Of a DNA stretch of 64,000 nucleotides, positions 51,511-60,762 are shown one piece after another (position 1 is the first letter of the stretch; each line of letters opens with the position of its first letter). The notes beneath the pieces are model-generated. The model was given only the letters and a program-made list of their open reading frames with translations. It did no database searches and was not told where the DNA came from. The DNA is from Prevotella sp. (GTDB lineage: Bacteria; Bacteroidota; Bacteroidia; Bacteroidales; Bacteroidaceae): assembly GCA_017417465.1 (NCBI GenBank), contig JAFPZD010000263.1, positions 29,005 to 93,004 on the forward strand, given 5' to 3'. The position numbers and the translations under genes were made by a program.

Positions 51511-53805
51511 ATGAAGTACGCACAGCTAAAACCGTTGCTCATAGCCGCCACGATGCTCGTTTTGGCATCGTGCAGCACCACGCGTTATGTACCCGACGGC
51601 CAGTATTTGCTCAACGCCGTGAAGCTGAAGGCGGAAACGTCGGCTACGGCCAGCGAGGACTCCCTGCGCAACGCCCCCCTCGCGACGCTGGGCACCTTGC
51701 GTAACTATGTGCGCCAGAACCCTAACGCGCGATGGTTCTCGGCCTTCAAGCTGCCACTGGCCACCTACTCGCTCTCAGGTCGCGACACCACGCGCTGGCT
51801 GAATCGTACGCTGCGTAACCTGGGTGAGCCGCCAGTGCTTTTCGACAGTCTCAAGGCTGCGCTCACCGTGGCCGATCTTCGCCAGCAGCTGCGCAACGAA
51901 GGCTTCCTCAATGCTGACGCACGCATGGAGCTTCGTCCCCACGGCAAGAAGGTCGACGTCACCTATTGGCTTCGTCCTGGCGAGCCCTATTTCATTCATC
52001 ATATTGACTACCAAATAGCCGACTCCGTCATCCGCGAGATGCTGTTTCAGACGCCCTCGCTGATAAGCCTCAAGGAGGGCATGCGCTTTAACGTGGCACG
52101 CCTGGACGACGAGCGCAAGCGCATCACCACGTTCCTTACCTCCAACGGCTATTTCCGCTTCCATAAGGAGTACATCACGTATCAGGCAGACACGTTGGCA
52201 GGCACACGCCTCATCGACCTTACACTGCGGCTGGCGGCTCCTCGTGCTGCAACTGACGGAGAGGCGGCAGGGACAGGCAGCACCCTGCACCAGCGCTTCA
52301 GCATCCGCAACATCACGTACGCGAACAGTGACCCACAGGACGCCCGTCTGCATCTGCGCCATCACGTCCTCGACGAGTGTACACACCTCTACGAGGGAGG
52401 CCTCTACAGCGCAGCCGCCCTGCAAGACACCTACAACCACTTTGGCCGGCTGCAGGCGGTGAAGTACACTAACATCACTTTCCGTCCCGCCGATACCGTC
52501 CCTGACAGTTCTGCGTTGGGCATCCCCCTCGACTGCGACATTCAAGTGCTCACAAACAAGCCATCGACCCTCAGCTTCCAACCTGAGGGAACCAACACCG
52601 CCGGCGACCTCGGAGCAGCTGCATCGCTAACCTACCAAAACCGTAACCTCTTCAGAGGCAGCGAAGTGCTGAGCATCGAGCTGCGTGGCGCCTACGAGGC
52701 CATCAGGGGCCTTGAGGGCTACAGCAACCAGGACTTCGTGGAGTACAGCGTCGAGTCGCGCCTGCAGTACCCACGACTGATAGCGCCCTTCGTCAGTCGA
52801 CAGCTTCGTCAGCGCCTGAACGCCACGTCACAGGTGTCGCTGCTCTACGACCTGCAGAACCGCCCTGAGTTCCATCGGCGCCTCCTCTCGGCCGTCTGGC
52901 GCTACCGTTGGTCACCGTCAGCACCCACCACGCGCCACCAGACGTTCACGCTCGACGTGCTCGACCTGAACTACGTCTTCATGCCGTGGATATCGTCAAC
53001 CTTCCACAAGGAGTACCTCGAGAGTGAGTCGAACCGCAACGCCATCCTTCGCTATAACTACGAAGACCTCTTCATCACCAAGATTGGCTTCGGATTTTCG
53101 CACGCTACTGACAACTTTGCCCTCAAGACCAACATCGAGACATCGGGCAACATCCTCAGCCTTGGCGCCAAGGCGCTTCGTGCCTCAAAGGACGAGCGTG
53201 GGCACTACCGTCTCTTCAATATCGCCTTTGCGCAGTATGTCAAGGGCGACATCGACCTGACACGCTCGTTCACCATCGACCGCAACAACCAGCTCGTGCT
53301 GCACTTCGCCCTCGGCATTGCCTATCCCTATGGCAACTCCACGGTGCTCCCCTTCGAGAAGCGCTACTTCTCAGGCGGCGCCAACAGTGTGCGTGGGTGG
53401 AGCGTACGCTCGCTCGGACCAGGAAAATACAAGGAGCACGACGGACGTATCAACTTCATCAACCAAACGGGTGACATGAAGCTCGACCTCAATGCTGAAT
53501 ACCGTTCAAAACTGTTCTGGAAGTTCAGTGGGGCTGCCTTTATCGATGCGGGCAATATCTGGACGCTGCGTGCCTACGACGAGCAACCTGGCGGCCAGTT
53601 CCGCCTGAAGGACTTCCCCTCGCAGCTCGCCGTCGGCTATGGCCTCGGCTTACGTCTGAACTTCGACTATTTCATCCTCCGCTTCGACCTGGGTATGAAG
53701 GCCGTCAATCCTGCCTACGAGGACGACGACCGCCACTTCCCCATACTTCATCCTCGCTTCAGCCGTGACTACGCCTTCCACTTTGCCGTGGGAATGCCGT
53801 TCTAA
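51511..53805 (+). CDS. tamL: TamL: BamA/TamA-like outer-membrane lipoprotein
   Basis: A 764-residue Omp85-superfamily protein. Start at ATG 51511 gives a lipoprotein signal (MKYAQLKPLLIAATMLVLAS, then C); the longer open frame from 51178 would cover the promoter and is rejected. After the Cys comes TTRYVPDGQYLLN, typical of TamL, then POTRA-type domains (about 130-370) and a 16-strand barrel ending in FHFAVGMPF. The conserved VRGWSVRSLGPG is the lid-loop V/IRG motif of the superfamily. In Bacteroidetes TamL is the proposed partner of TamB, whose gene is at 3345-7763. Confidence 0.9.
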   Translation: MKYAQLKPLLIAATMLVLASCSTTRYVPDGQYLLNAVKLKAETSATASEDSLRNAPLATLGTLRNYVRQNPNARWFSAFKLPLATYSLSGRDTTRWLNRTLRNLGEPPVLFDSLKAALTVADLRQQLRNEGFLNADARMELRPHGKKVDVTYWLRPGEPYFIHHIDYQIADSVIREMLFQTPSLISLKEGMRFNVARLDDERKRITTFLTSNGYFRFHKEYITYQADTLAGTRLIDLTLRLAAPRAATDGEAAGTGSTLHQRFSIRNITYANSDPQDARLHLRHHVLDECTHLYEGGLYSAAALQDTYNHFGRLQAVKYTNITFRPADTVPDSSALGIPLDCDIQVLTNKPSTLSFQPEGTNTAGDLGAAASLTYQNRNLFRGSEVLSIELRGAYEAIRGLEGYSNQDFVEYSVESRLQYPRLIAPFVSRQLRQRLNATSQVSLLYDLQNRPEFHRRLLSAVWRYRWSPSAPTTRHQTFTLDVLDLNYVFMPWISSTFHKEYLESESNRNAILRYNYEDLFITKIGFGFSHATDNFALKTNIETSGNILSLGAKALRASKDERGHYRLFNIAFAQYVKGDIDLTRSFTIDRNNQLVLHFALGIAYPYGNSTVLPFEKRYFSGGANSVRGWSVRSLGPGKYKEHDGRINFINQTGDMKLDLNAEYRSKLFWKFSGAAFIDAGNIWTLRAYDEQPGGQFRLKDFPSQLAVGYGLGLRLNFDYFILRFDLGMKAVNPAYEDDDRHFPILHPRFSRDYAFHFAVGMPF

Positions 53806-53832
53806 AAAGGGTTGAAGCATCAGCAGTCGAGT

Positions 53833-54975
53833 TTACCACCCGAAGACATTAAGCCGTGCGGCTGAGTACCACTGCATGCGACTGATGGTTTTGTTCAGTT
53901 GGTCGAAGAACAGGTTATAGTTGCCATCTTGCGGCACAAACATGCTCACTCCACCATAACGCTCTTCAGTCACATCGAAAGTGAATTTCACATGATTAGC
54001 CATCCAACGCTTCGCCATTGTCTTGTAGACCACGGCTTTGTCAAAGGCGCGTCGCCACTCCTGATAGTCGTTGTCGGAAGCATGGCGCAGGATGAAGTCG
54101 TTCATGTCGAAGAACGCCCGGTCGTAGTAGTAGATAAGGCCGCTGACGTCGGGGTAGCTCATCTCCGATGCAGGCAGGAACGTTGAAAGCACAGTGTGAG
54201 TGGCTGCTGCAAGGTCGTCGAGCTCGCTGGTCTTCACTACCGACAAGGGTTCGCGGTAGTTGTAGATCGACTGTGCGTAGTAGGCATCGACAATGGCTTT
54301 GTAGAAGTCGTTGCCAGTGCCGAAGAGCGCAGGAACCACGGTCTGATAGGGTGCACCATCGCTAGGAATCTCGGCTGCAGAGGCGATGATGTAGTCGGCG
54401 ACGTTACGCAACTCGTAGTCGACCTCGATGCACTGCAGGCAGCAGCAGTCGGCAAAGATATAGGCCAGCTTGGGCAGACGTGACAGTGCACGCGCCATGT
54501 CGGGAATCTGCATCCACGTCGTGCTGTGCTCAATGGCGTAAGCCTTTCGCGGGCCTCGGCTCGCTGCCACTCCCGTGAATTCCCAGCCGGTGGCATGTCC
54601 CCAAAGCACCAGACCGTAGCTCTCAGCCTTGTATCTATTGACAATCCATGTCAGCACGTCGCCCATCACTGTGGCGTCGGACGAGTTGAGCGACTCATCA
54701 AATTGGTGTACGCGTGTAGTGTCGCCTTGAGCTATCTCGAGGATATAGGGCTTCTCGTTAGGATTATCGATGAATGCCACGACCTTTTGGTCACGCGTCA
54801 GGGATTCCGTGCCTTCTATCATCTCACGGACGTCCGACCGTTGGCCGAGATAAAATCCGCCTGTGTTGTCGTTGGCCATGTAAACCATGACGATGCGCTC
54901 GTAGGTGCGATCATCGTCATCGTGGCATGAGGTAAGCAGGCAGAGGGCTGCTAAGATTGTTAAGAATTGCTTCAT
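53833..54975 (-). CDS. Clostripain-family (C11) cysteine peptidase lipoprotein
   Basis: A 380-residue lipoprotein: signal MKQFLTILAALCLLTSC with lipobox LTSC, then HDDDD, an acidic run right after the lipid-carrying Cys like the export tags that send Bacteroidetes lipoproteins to the cell surface. The C11 catalytic dyad is visible as His in LVLWGHATGWEF (about residue 127) and Cys in YIFADCCCLQCIEV (first or second Cys of the cluster, about 176). The family cleaves after Arg or Lys. Surface placement is an inference from the acidic tag. The convergent tamL ends 27 nt away. Confidence 0.85.
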   Translation of the reverse strand: MKQFLTILAALCLLTSCHDDDDRTYERIVMVYMANDNTGGFYLGQRSDVREMIEGTESLTRDQKVVAFIDNPNEKPYILEIAQGDTTRVHQFDESLNSSDATVMGDVLTWIVNRYKAESYGLVLWGHATGWEFTGVAASRGPRKAYAIEHSTTWMQIPDMARALSRLPKLAYIFADCCCLQCIEVDYELRNVADYIIASAAEIPSDGAPYQTVVPALFGTGNDFYKAIVDAYYAQSIYNYREPLSVVKTSELDDLAAATHTVLSTFLPASEMSYPDVSGLIYYYDRAFFDMNDFILRHASDNDYQEWRRAFDKAVVYKTMAKRWMANHVKFTFDVTEERYGGVSMFVPQDGNYNLFFDQLNKTISRMQWYSAARLNVFGW

Positions 54976-54991
54976 CTTTCTAAATTTGTTG

Positions 54992-54999
54992 CAAAGTTA
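54992..54999 (-). promoter_or_regulatory. C11 peptidase -7 box
   Basis: TAACTTTG on the minus strand, 16 nt before the ATG at 54975. It is divergent from the lysozyme promoter, only 22 bp away. Confidence 0.55.
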
Positions 55000-55021
55000 C
55001 GGTTTTTTGCCCGAAAAATGC

Positions 55022-55029
55022 TAACTTTG
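55022..55029 (+). promoter_or_regulatory. GH25 lysozyme -7 box
   Basis: TAACTTTG, 19 nt before the ATG at 55049. The 73-bp interval between the two start codons contains both promoters, which therefore probably overlap in their -33 parts. Confidence 0.6.
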
Positions 55030-55048
55030 CACCTCAAATTTGCATTGT

Positions 55049-55747
55049 ATGAAAAAATTTTTGTTTTTTTGCCTTTTCATCGCGCTGCTACCGGCTGTCA
55101 GTCGGGCGCAGATTAACCCCTATTTGTGTTGTGAGGACACGTGTCGTCACGTCCACGGCATCGACATGAGCCATTATCAGGGAGAGGTGTTCTGGCAGAC
55201 AATTGGCGACAATACCAACATGGCTTACGTCTATCTGAAGGCTACGGAGGGCGGCGACCGCATCGATCCGCGCTACGAGCGCAACATCGACCTGGCTCAC
55301 CGCCACGGCCTGAAGGTGGGGTCGTACCACTTCTTCCGTCCGAAGACCAACCTGCAGAAGCAGCTCCAGAACTTCAAGACGCAGTGCCTGGCATGCGAGC
55401 AGGACCTCATTCCCATGCTCGACGTCGAGACCACCGGTGGCCTGGAGACGAAGGAGTTCTGCGACTCGCTGTTCAAGTTCCTCCAACTTATGGAGGAGGC
55501 CTATAACCAGAAACCGCTGGTGTACACCTATCGCAACTTCTACAACAAACACTTGCAGCAAAAGCTCGACGATTACCAGCTGATGATTGCGATGTATACC
55601 GACACCATCCCCGTGCTGGCCGACCATCGCGACTACACACTCTGGCAATACACCTGCAAGGGGCGTATCGTCGGTGTGAAGGGCGACGTCGACAAAAGCC
55701 GCTTTGTCGGTCGTCACCGTATGAAGGAAATTAAGTTCATCAGGTAA
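55049..55747 (+). CDS. GH25 lysozyme, exported
   Basis: A 232-residue muramidase-type protein with a signal peptide (MKKFLFFCLFIALLPAVSRA). The GH25 barrel signature HGIDMSHYQGEVFWQTIG, the strand YVYLKATEGGDRIDPRYERN, GSYHFFRP, and the acidic pair in PMLDVETTGG (catalytic Asp and Glu) are all present, and WQYTCKGRIVGVKGDVDKSR ends the domain. It hydrolyses peptidoglycan, in self-remodelling or against other bacteria. Confidence 0.9.
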   Translation: MKKFLFFCLFIALLPAVSRAQINPYLCCEDTCRHVHGIDMSHYQGEVFWQTIGDNTNMAYVYLKATEGGDRIDPRYERNIDLAHRHGLKVGSYHFFRPKTNLQKQLQNFKTQCLACEQDLIPMLDVETTGGLETKEFCDSLFKFLQLMEEAYNQKPLVYTYRNFYNKHLQQKLDDYQLMIAMYTDTIPVLADHRDYTLWQYTCKGRIVGVKGDVDKSRFVGRHRMKEIKFIR

Positions 55748-55774
55748 CTACTCAAGTTTCGCACGTGCGAAACT

Positions 55775-56017
55775 TTAAGAAGTTGAGGAGATGAGGAGAT
55801 GAGGAGGTAAAGTAGAAGTTGAGGAGTTGAGGAGTTGAGGAAATGAGGAGGTAAAGTAGAAGTTGAGGAGATGAGGAGGTAAAGTAGAATAGATCTATTC
55901 CCCCATAAACCGCTCCTTTTGCTGGCGCAGAGGTATTCTACTTTACCTCCTCAACTCCTCAACTACCCATCTCCTCATCTCCTCAACTCCTCATCTCCTC
56001 ATCTCCTCATTTCCTCA
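55775..56017. repeat. Long polypurine/polypyrimidine inverted repeat between convergent genes
   Basis: From 55775 to 55895 the + strand is built of GAGGAGATGAGGAGGTAAAG-type units ending in TAGAATAGA; from 55935 to 56015 the complementary form (TATTCTACTTTACCTCCTCA and on) follows. The two halves can form an imperfect stem of about 80 bp. It lies between the GH25 gene and purM, which converge, and may end transcription from both sides. Confidence 0.7.
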
Positions 56018-56018
56018 T

Positions 56019-57203
56019 TCAATACTCAAACGTGCCATACTCGCTCTTGATGGTGAGCGAGCGAGGACCTTCGTCGATGTGTCCCACCACTTGTGCGTCG
56101 ATATTGAACGACTGTGCAATGTCAATGACCTGCTGTGCCACCTCTGAGCGGACGTAGATCTCCATGCGATGGCCCATGTTGAACACTTGGTACATCTCGC
56201 GCCAGTCGGTTTGCGAGCTGTCGTGGATGATGCGGAACAACGGCGGAATGGGGAACATGTTGTCCTTCACCACGCGGCAGTTGTCACCCACGAAGTGGAG
56301 CACCTTTGTCTGGGCACCGCCCGTGCAGTGCACCATGCCATGAATCTCAGGACGCAGCTCGTCGAGCACCCGCTTGATGACAGGAGCGTAGGTGCGGGTG
56401 GGGGAGAGCACCAGCTGGCCGATGTCGGGGAGGACATTTGCTTTGCCTTTTGAAGCCTCATTAAAGGGGTCGGTTAGGCGGTGACGCCCACTGTAGACAA
56501 GCTCGTCGGGGACAGCATGATCGAAACTCTCAGGATAACGCTCAGCCAGATACTTAGCGAAGACATCATGACGTGCAGAGGTAAGCCCGTTGGAGCCCAT
56601 CCCACCATTGTAACGGTGCTCGTAGCTGGCCTGTCCTGTAGACGAGAGGCCCACGATGACGTCGCCTGGCCGGATGTTGGCATTGTCGATGACGTCGGCA
56701 CGCTTCATACGGCAGGTAACGGTAGAGTCGACAATGATGGTGCGCACAAGGTCGCCGACATCGGCAGTCTCCCCGCCTGTTGGCCAAATACCGATGCCCA
56801 TGTCGCGCATCTGCTGCAGCAGCTCGTCGGTGCCGTTGATGATAGCCGAGATGACCTCGCCAGGAACCAACAGCTTGTTACGACCGATGGTACTCGACAC
56901 GAGGATGTTGTCGGTGGCACCCACGCAGAGCAGGTCATCGGTGTTCATGACGATGGCATCCTGGGCGATGCCTTTCCATACCGACAGGTCGTTGGTCTCG
57001 CGCCAATACATGTAGGCTAACGACGACTTGGTGCCAGCACCGTCGGCGTGCATAATGTTGCAATACTCAGGGTCGCCGCCAAGGATGTCAGGAATAATCT
57101 TGCAAAAGGCCTGAGGATAGAGCCCCTTGTCGATGTTCTTGATAGCGGCATGCACATCTTCTTTGGCGGCAGACACGCCGCGTTGCATATAGCGATTGTT
57201 CAT
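56019..57203 (-). CDS. purM: Phosphoribosylformylglycinamidine cyclo-ligase (AIR synthetase)
   Basis: A 394-residue purine-pathway enzyme that closes the imidazole ring of AIR using ATP. Signatures: MQRGVSAAKEDVHAAIKNID, HADGAGTKSSLAYMYWRETN, VMNTDDLLCVGA, WPTGGETADVGDLVRTI, VGLSSTGQASYEHRYNGG and the C-terminal VHCTGGAQTKVLHFVGDN. It is about 45 residues longer than E. coli PurM, as in other Bacteroidetes. Last gene of the long minus-strand set headed by purC. Confidence 0.95.
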   Translation of the reverse strand: MNNRYMQRGVSAAKEDVHAAIKNIDKGLYPQAFCKIIPDILGGDPEYCNIMHADGAGTKSSLAYMYWRETNDLSVWKGIAQDAIVMNTDDLLCVGATDNILVSSTIGRNKLLVPGEVISAIINGTDELLQQMRDMGIGIWPTGGETADVGDLVRTIIVDSTVTCRMKRADVIDNANIRPGDVIVGLSSTGQASYEHRYNGGMGSNGLTSARHDVFAKYLAERYPESFDHAVPDELVYSGRHRLTDPFNEASKGKANVLPDIGQLVLSPTRTYAPVIKRVLDELRPEIHGMVHCTGGAQTKVLHFVGDNCRVVKDNMFPIPPLFRIIHDSSQTDWREMYQVFNMGHRMEIYVRSEVAQQVIDIAQSFNIDAQVVGHIDEGPRSLTIKSEYGTFEY

Positions 57204-57239
57204 GGTTTGTGGTTTTGCTTTTTTACTTTTATTTCATGT

Positions 57240-57292
57240 TTCGTTTACCTCCTTACTCCTTTACTCCCTTTACCTCCTTACTCCCCATCTCC
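57240..57292. repeat. Pyrimidine-rich CCTTTACCTCCTTACTCC repeats
   Basis: Complement of the polypurine family, in the 89-nt spacer between the first TPM gene and purM. Confidence 0.5.
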
Positions 57293-58756
57293 TTACCAAT
57301 GGCTGGTAGAACCACCACCGCGAGAGCCACCGCCATGGTAGCCGCCACTCCTATGACTGCTGCTACTGTAGCTGCGACTAGAACTGTGATAACTTCTGCT
57401 ACTGCTGTAGCTGTTGCTGCTGCCATAATTGCCATAAGCATTGCTGGCGTAGGCGGTCGCCGAAGGCAAGAGCGTATCGTAAGCCCAAGGGCCATTATTC
57501 ACACCTAAGGGAAGTATCGAGTCACGTTGCCGCTTGACGAAGTTCCAAAGCACCAGAAGTACAACGCTCCAGATTAAGGAACCAAACGCGACAGGGACCT
57601 GCATGAGCCCGATCTTGTCTTCGTCAGACATGGAAGGCTTTGTAGGCACATGGACAACGGGCATGTCTTTGTGCGACAGCAAGCTGTAGCATGCATCAGT
57701 CAGGGCCTTCAAGCCCTCGTTGGGCATGTCTAGCTTCATGAAAGGTACCAGGTACTCGTCCTGCAGCCGTCGCGTCTCGATATCGGTGAAGTCGGCCTCC
57801 AAGGCGTTGCCCGTGTGAATGCGGGCATGGCGGTCGTCGACAGCAAGGACAATGACAAGCCCACGGTCGTCCTTGCCAATGCCATAGCGGTCGAAGAGGT
57901 CTTGGGCAAAGCGGAACACGTCGCCATTCTCTACATGGCGCACGGCGATGACGGCACTCTCAATGCCCAGTTCATCGTCCATCAGTAGCATGGTATGGTT
58001 GATGGCTGCCTCGGTCTCAGCAGTCAGTACGCTGTCAGGGTTCGAGACGTACAGTGAGCCATCGCTCAGGTGAGGAAGCTCGATGGTGGCTGCCGACCAC
58101 CCCTCAGCAGGCCCTTTGTTGGACTTGCCAAACTCCATGGCACCGAAGTTGAAGAAGAGTACAAAAGCCAAGGCCATCACTGCTAGCACTGATAAGATGC
58201 GGATGACCCACTGTTTTGGCAACGTGTTGGTGGGAATCTTCTCCAGCCACTCATCGCAGAGAGCTTGCTCTCGCTGACGGCACTCACGGTCGATGTTGCT
58301 GCCCTGTGTGCCATATTCTGCCTGTAGCATGCGGAACGCTTTGCCCTGTTTGCTGTCTTGAATCTTCTCCCTCAGAAGGTGCATGGCGGCATAGTTTATG
58401 CCAGCGGTGTTCTGGACATCCAACTGTTGTCGTGCTTCTTTCTTGAGGGGGCGCACCTCGCTTTCATACTGTTCGCCCAGCTTGTTGGACTGCTGCTGGA
58501 ATTCGGCACGAATAGCTCTCGACGCTTGTCTGAAGCCTTTAATGTCGATGCCTTGGTAGATGTTGTAGGCCAGGAAGCCCACAAGCCCGAGCAGCAGTAA
58601 GGTAACGACAAGCGTGCTCCACGTGACGGTGCTCACCATCTCAGGCGAGCCATACGTGATGCCAGCGCCCGCAGCAATGATAACCACGAGGCTGAGGACT
58701 AGCAGTCCTAAGCAGCCCAAGCCACAGCCCTTTGCGTATGATTGATAGTCAGTCAT
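57293..58756 (-). CDS. TPM-domain membrane protein, paralogue 1
   Basis: A 487-residue protein. Two N-terminal helices (about 12-36 and 46-68), a helical stretch with basic residues (70-175), a third helix (about 187-207), the TPM domain (about 228-375, LPHLSDGSLYVSNPDSVLTA, ELGIESAVIAVRHVENGDVF, GIGKDDRGLVIVLAVDDRHA) and a fourth helix (about 393-412). The tail is Ser/Tyr/Gly-rich and ends GGGSRGGGSTSHW. TPM domains are linked to membrane or photosystem protein maintenance; the cellular role here is unknown. It lies 18 nt after lemA, a pairing widely seen. Confidence 0.8.
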   Translation of the reverse strand: MTDYQSYAKGCGLGCLGLLVLSLVVIIAAGAGITYGSPEMVSTVTWSTLVVTLLLLGLVGFLAYNIYQGIDIKGFRQASRAIRAEFQQQSNKLGEQYESEVRPLKKEARQQLDVQNTAGINYAAMHLLREKIQDSKQGKAFRMLQAEYGTQGSNIDRECRQREQALCDEWLEKIPTNTLPKQWVIRILSVLAVMALAFVLFFNFGAMEFGKSNKGPAEGWSAATIELPHLSDGSLYVSNPDSVLTAETEAAINHTMLLMDDELGIESAVIAVRHVENGDVFRFAQDLFDRYGIGKDDRGLVIVLAVDDRHARIHTGNALEADFTDIETRRLQDEYLVPFMKLDMPNEGLKALTDACYSLLSHKDMPVVHVPTKPSMSDEDKIGLMQVPVAFGSLIWSVVLLVLWNFVKRQRDSILPLGVNNGPWAYDTLLPSATAYASNAYGNYGSSNSYSSSRSYHSSSRSYSSSSHRSGGYHGGGSRGGGSTSHW

Positions 58757-58774
58757 TGCTCACCGTAGCGCTGA

Positions 58775-59392
58775 TTATTGAATGACGTCGCGCAGAATGC
58801 CAGTGTCAGGATTCTTCATGGCGCCTTCTTCAGCCTCGAACTTCACCATTTTGTCGAAACCGAACATACTGGCGAAGAGCGTGGCAGGGAACGAGCGTAT
58901 CTTCGTGTTGTATTCCTGCACGGCCGTGTTGTATCTTAGGCGTGCCTCGTTACAGCGGTTGTTCGAGCCTTCAAGCTGCACCTCCAGGTTCTGGAAGCGA
59001 GGGTTGGCATCCAGCTCAGGGTACTCTTCCTTGATAACCATGAAGCGCCCCAGTGCACTGTTCAGTTCACCTTGTGCTTTGGCAAATGCTTCCATCTGCT
59101 CAGGAGTGGCGTGAGTGGGGTCGATGGTCACCTGCGAGGCACGGGCACGGGCGTTGATGACGTTCTCGAGTGTCTGCTTGTTGTACTTCACGGCGAGCAC
59201 CAGTTCGTCGATGGTGTTACCGATGAGGTCGGAGCGTCGCTGATAGGCCGACTCGACATTCGCCCATTCCGTAGTGGCAATTTCCTGCTTTTTGACCATG
59301 CCGTTGTAAACGCCAACGACCCACATAGCAACAATAATGATGAAAAGAACGATGGCGCCGAAGCAGCCGAGTGCGATGAATTTCTTGTTCAT
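58775..59392 (-). CDS. LemA family protein
   Basis: A 205-residue protein with an N-terminal membrane helix (MNKKFIALGCFGAIVLFIII onwards, about 5-28) and the antiparallel helical LemA domain: YNGMVKKQEIATTEWANVES, AYQRRSDLIGNTIDELV, GELNSALGRFMVIKEEYPEL, NNRCNEARLRYNTAVQEYNT. The start at ATG 59392 replaces a longer open frame that would run into the repetitive end of the second TPM gene. Function unknown; flanked by two TPM genes. Confidence 0.88.
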   Translation of the reverse strand: MNKKFIALGCFGAIVLFIIIVAMWVVGVYNGMVKKQEIATTEWANVESAYQRRSDLIGNTIDELVLAVKYNKQTLENVINARARASQVTIDPTHATPEQMEAFAKAQGELNSALGRFMVIKEEYPELDANPRFQNLEVQLEGSNNRCNEARLRYNTAVQEYNTKIRSFPATLFASMFGFDKMVKFEAEEGAMKNPDTGILRDVIQ

Positions 59393-59519
59393 AACTGTTA
59401 GTTGTTTATTAGTTGAAGATTTGATGTTGTTTCTAATTCTTAGCAGACGCCAATGCGCCACCTTCTGGCCTTGCATGACGGGTGTTAACGTGGCCAATGC
59501 TATCGATTGCGAGAATGAC

Positions 59520-60746
59520 TCACCAGCTTGAGGTAGCACCGCCACCGCCAGAGCCGCCACCGCTATAGCCACCACTGTAGCCGCCACCGCTGTAGCCGCC
59601 ATACGACGACCCACCACCGCTGAACAGTCCACTATGACTGCTGCCACCACTGCCGCCACGCCGTCGGCCTGACGAGTTTGAAGTGCGGTCGGAGAGCCAC
59701 CAGAAGTAGTCGTCGGTATAGACCCACGCTCCTATGAGCAGCAGTATCAGCAGCGGGCTGATAAGCAGGTAGGTGCACAATGAGTCCTCCATGTCAGCAA
59801 GGGCGTTAGGTCGCATCAGGGGTGTCACGACAGGACTGTCGACAACCTCGTCGCCCGCCTCGTTGTTTTTCAGAAGGGCGAAGATGGCATTGGCCCAGCA
59901 GAGCATGCCTTCGTCGGGCTGCTCGCTGCGCATGTAGGGCAGCAGGTAGTCATGCTGCAAGCTCGAACAATCTGTATCGGTGAGCTCGTCCTCAAGGGCG
60001 TAGCCAGTGTGCGTGCGTACCAAGTGGTCAGCGTAAGCCAGCACCATCACCAGTCCGCGGTCGTTCTTGCCAATGCCGTACTGGTCGAAAAGTGACTGCG
60101 CAAACTTGTAGATGTCTTTATCCTCGACGCGCTGGACGACAACGACGGCACTTTCAATGCCGAGTTCATCGTCAAAGCGGCGCATCAGACGGTTCAGACT
60201 GTCTTCAGTAACACTTGTGACAACGCTGTCAGGGTTCGAGACGTAGCGAGCGCCGTCTTTCAAGTGGGGCAGCTCAATGGTGCTGGCCGTCCATGCCTGT
60301 GTTGTGGCTAACAGCTGCTGGTAAGCCGCTTTCTGCTCAAGCTCCTGTTCGGCCTGCATGTCTGACACACGAAAGAATGACTGGATGATGATTGTGGGGA
60401 TGGCGAGGAGTCCTGCCCATAACACACACTTCCACAATGAGCGAACAGCCCTGAACCTCAGCGGCATCAGGTGCTTCCACTTATAATAGTCGGCAGCGCT
60501 CTTGGGCTTCACCTTCAGACGCTTTCTGATGGCGTCCTTCACCTCATTATCGCGCTTGAGAGCGTACATCAGGACACAACCGATGACGAATCCTACAACG
60601 ACGACAATACTCAAGGCCGTGACAATAGTCACGGGCGGAAACAAACGACCTACAAGACAGGCAACGACGATGACGCCGACGAAAGCGCCTATCTGCATCA
60701 GGCACGAAATCGTACCGCTACGTTCTTTCTCTTTACTTCCCACCAT
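59520..60746 (-). CDS. TPM-domain membrane protein, paralogue 2
   Basis: A 408-residue relative of paralogue 1, with two N-terminal helices (about 17-60), a third near 110-130, a TPM domain (about 165-300, IELPHLKDGARYVSNPDSVV, ELGIESAVVVVQRVEDKDIY, GIGKNDRGLVMVLAYADHLV) and a helix near 325-345. The C-terminal tail is Ser/Gly-rich and ends SGGGGATSSW. Similar tails (GGG followed by S and W) on both paralogues suggest a shared function for the end. lemA follows after 127 nt. Confidence 0.8.
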   Translation of the reverse strand: MVGSKEKERSGTISCLMQIGAFVGVIVVACLVGRLFPPVTIVTALSIVVVVGFVIGCVLMYALKRDNEVKDAIRKRLKVKPKSAADYYKWKHLMPLRFRAVRSLWKCVLWAGLLAIPTIIIQSFFRVSDMQAEQELEQKAAYQQLLATTQAWTASTIELPHLKDGARYVSNPDSVVTSVTEDSLNRLMRRFDDELGIESAVVVVQRVEDKDIYKFAQSLFDQYGIGKNDRGLVMVLAYADHLVRTHTGYALEDELTDTDCSSLQHDYLLPYMRSEQPDEGMLCWANAIFALLKNNEAGDEVVDSPVVTPLMRPNALADMEDSLCTYLLISPLLILLLIGAWVYTDDYFWWLSDRTSNSSGRRRGGSGGSSHSGLFSGGGSSYGGYSGGGYSGGYSGGGSGGGGATSSW

Positions 60747-60762
60747 TCACTGTTCACTTTCC

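Noticed and set aside
59393-59659. Longer N-terminus for LemA
   Set aside because: The extra residues are the reading of Gly-rich tail DNA of the second TPM gene in another frame; LemA proteins begin near MNKKFIALG.
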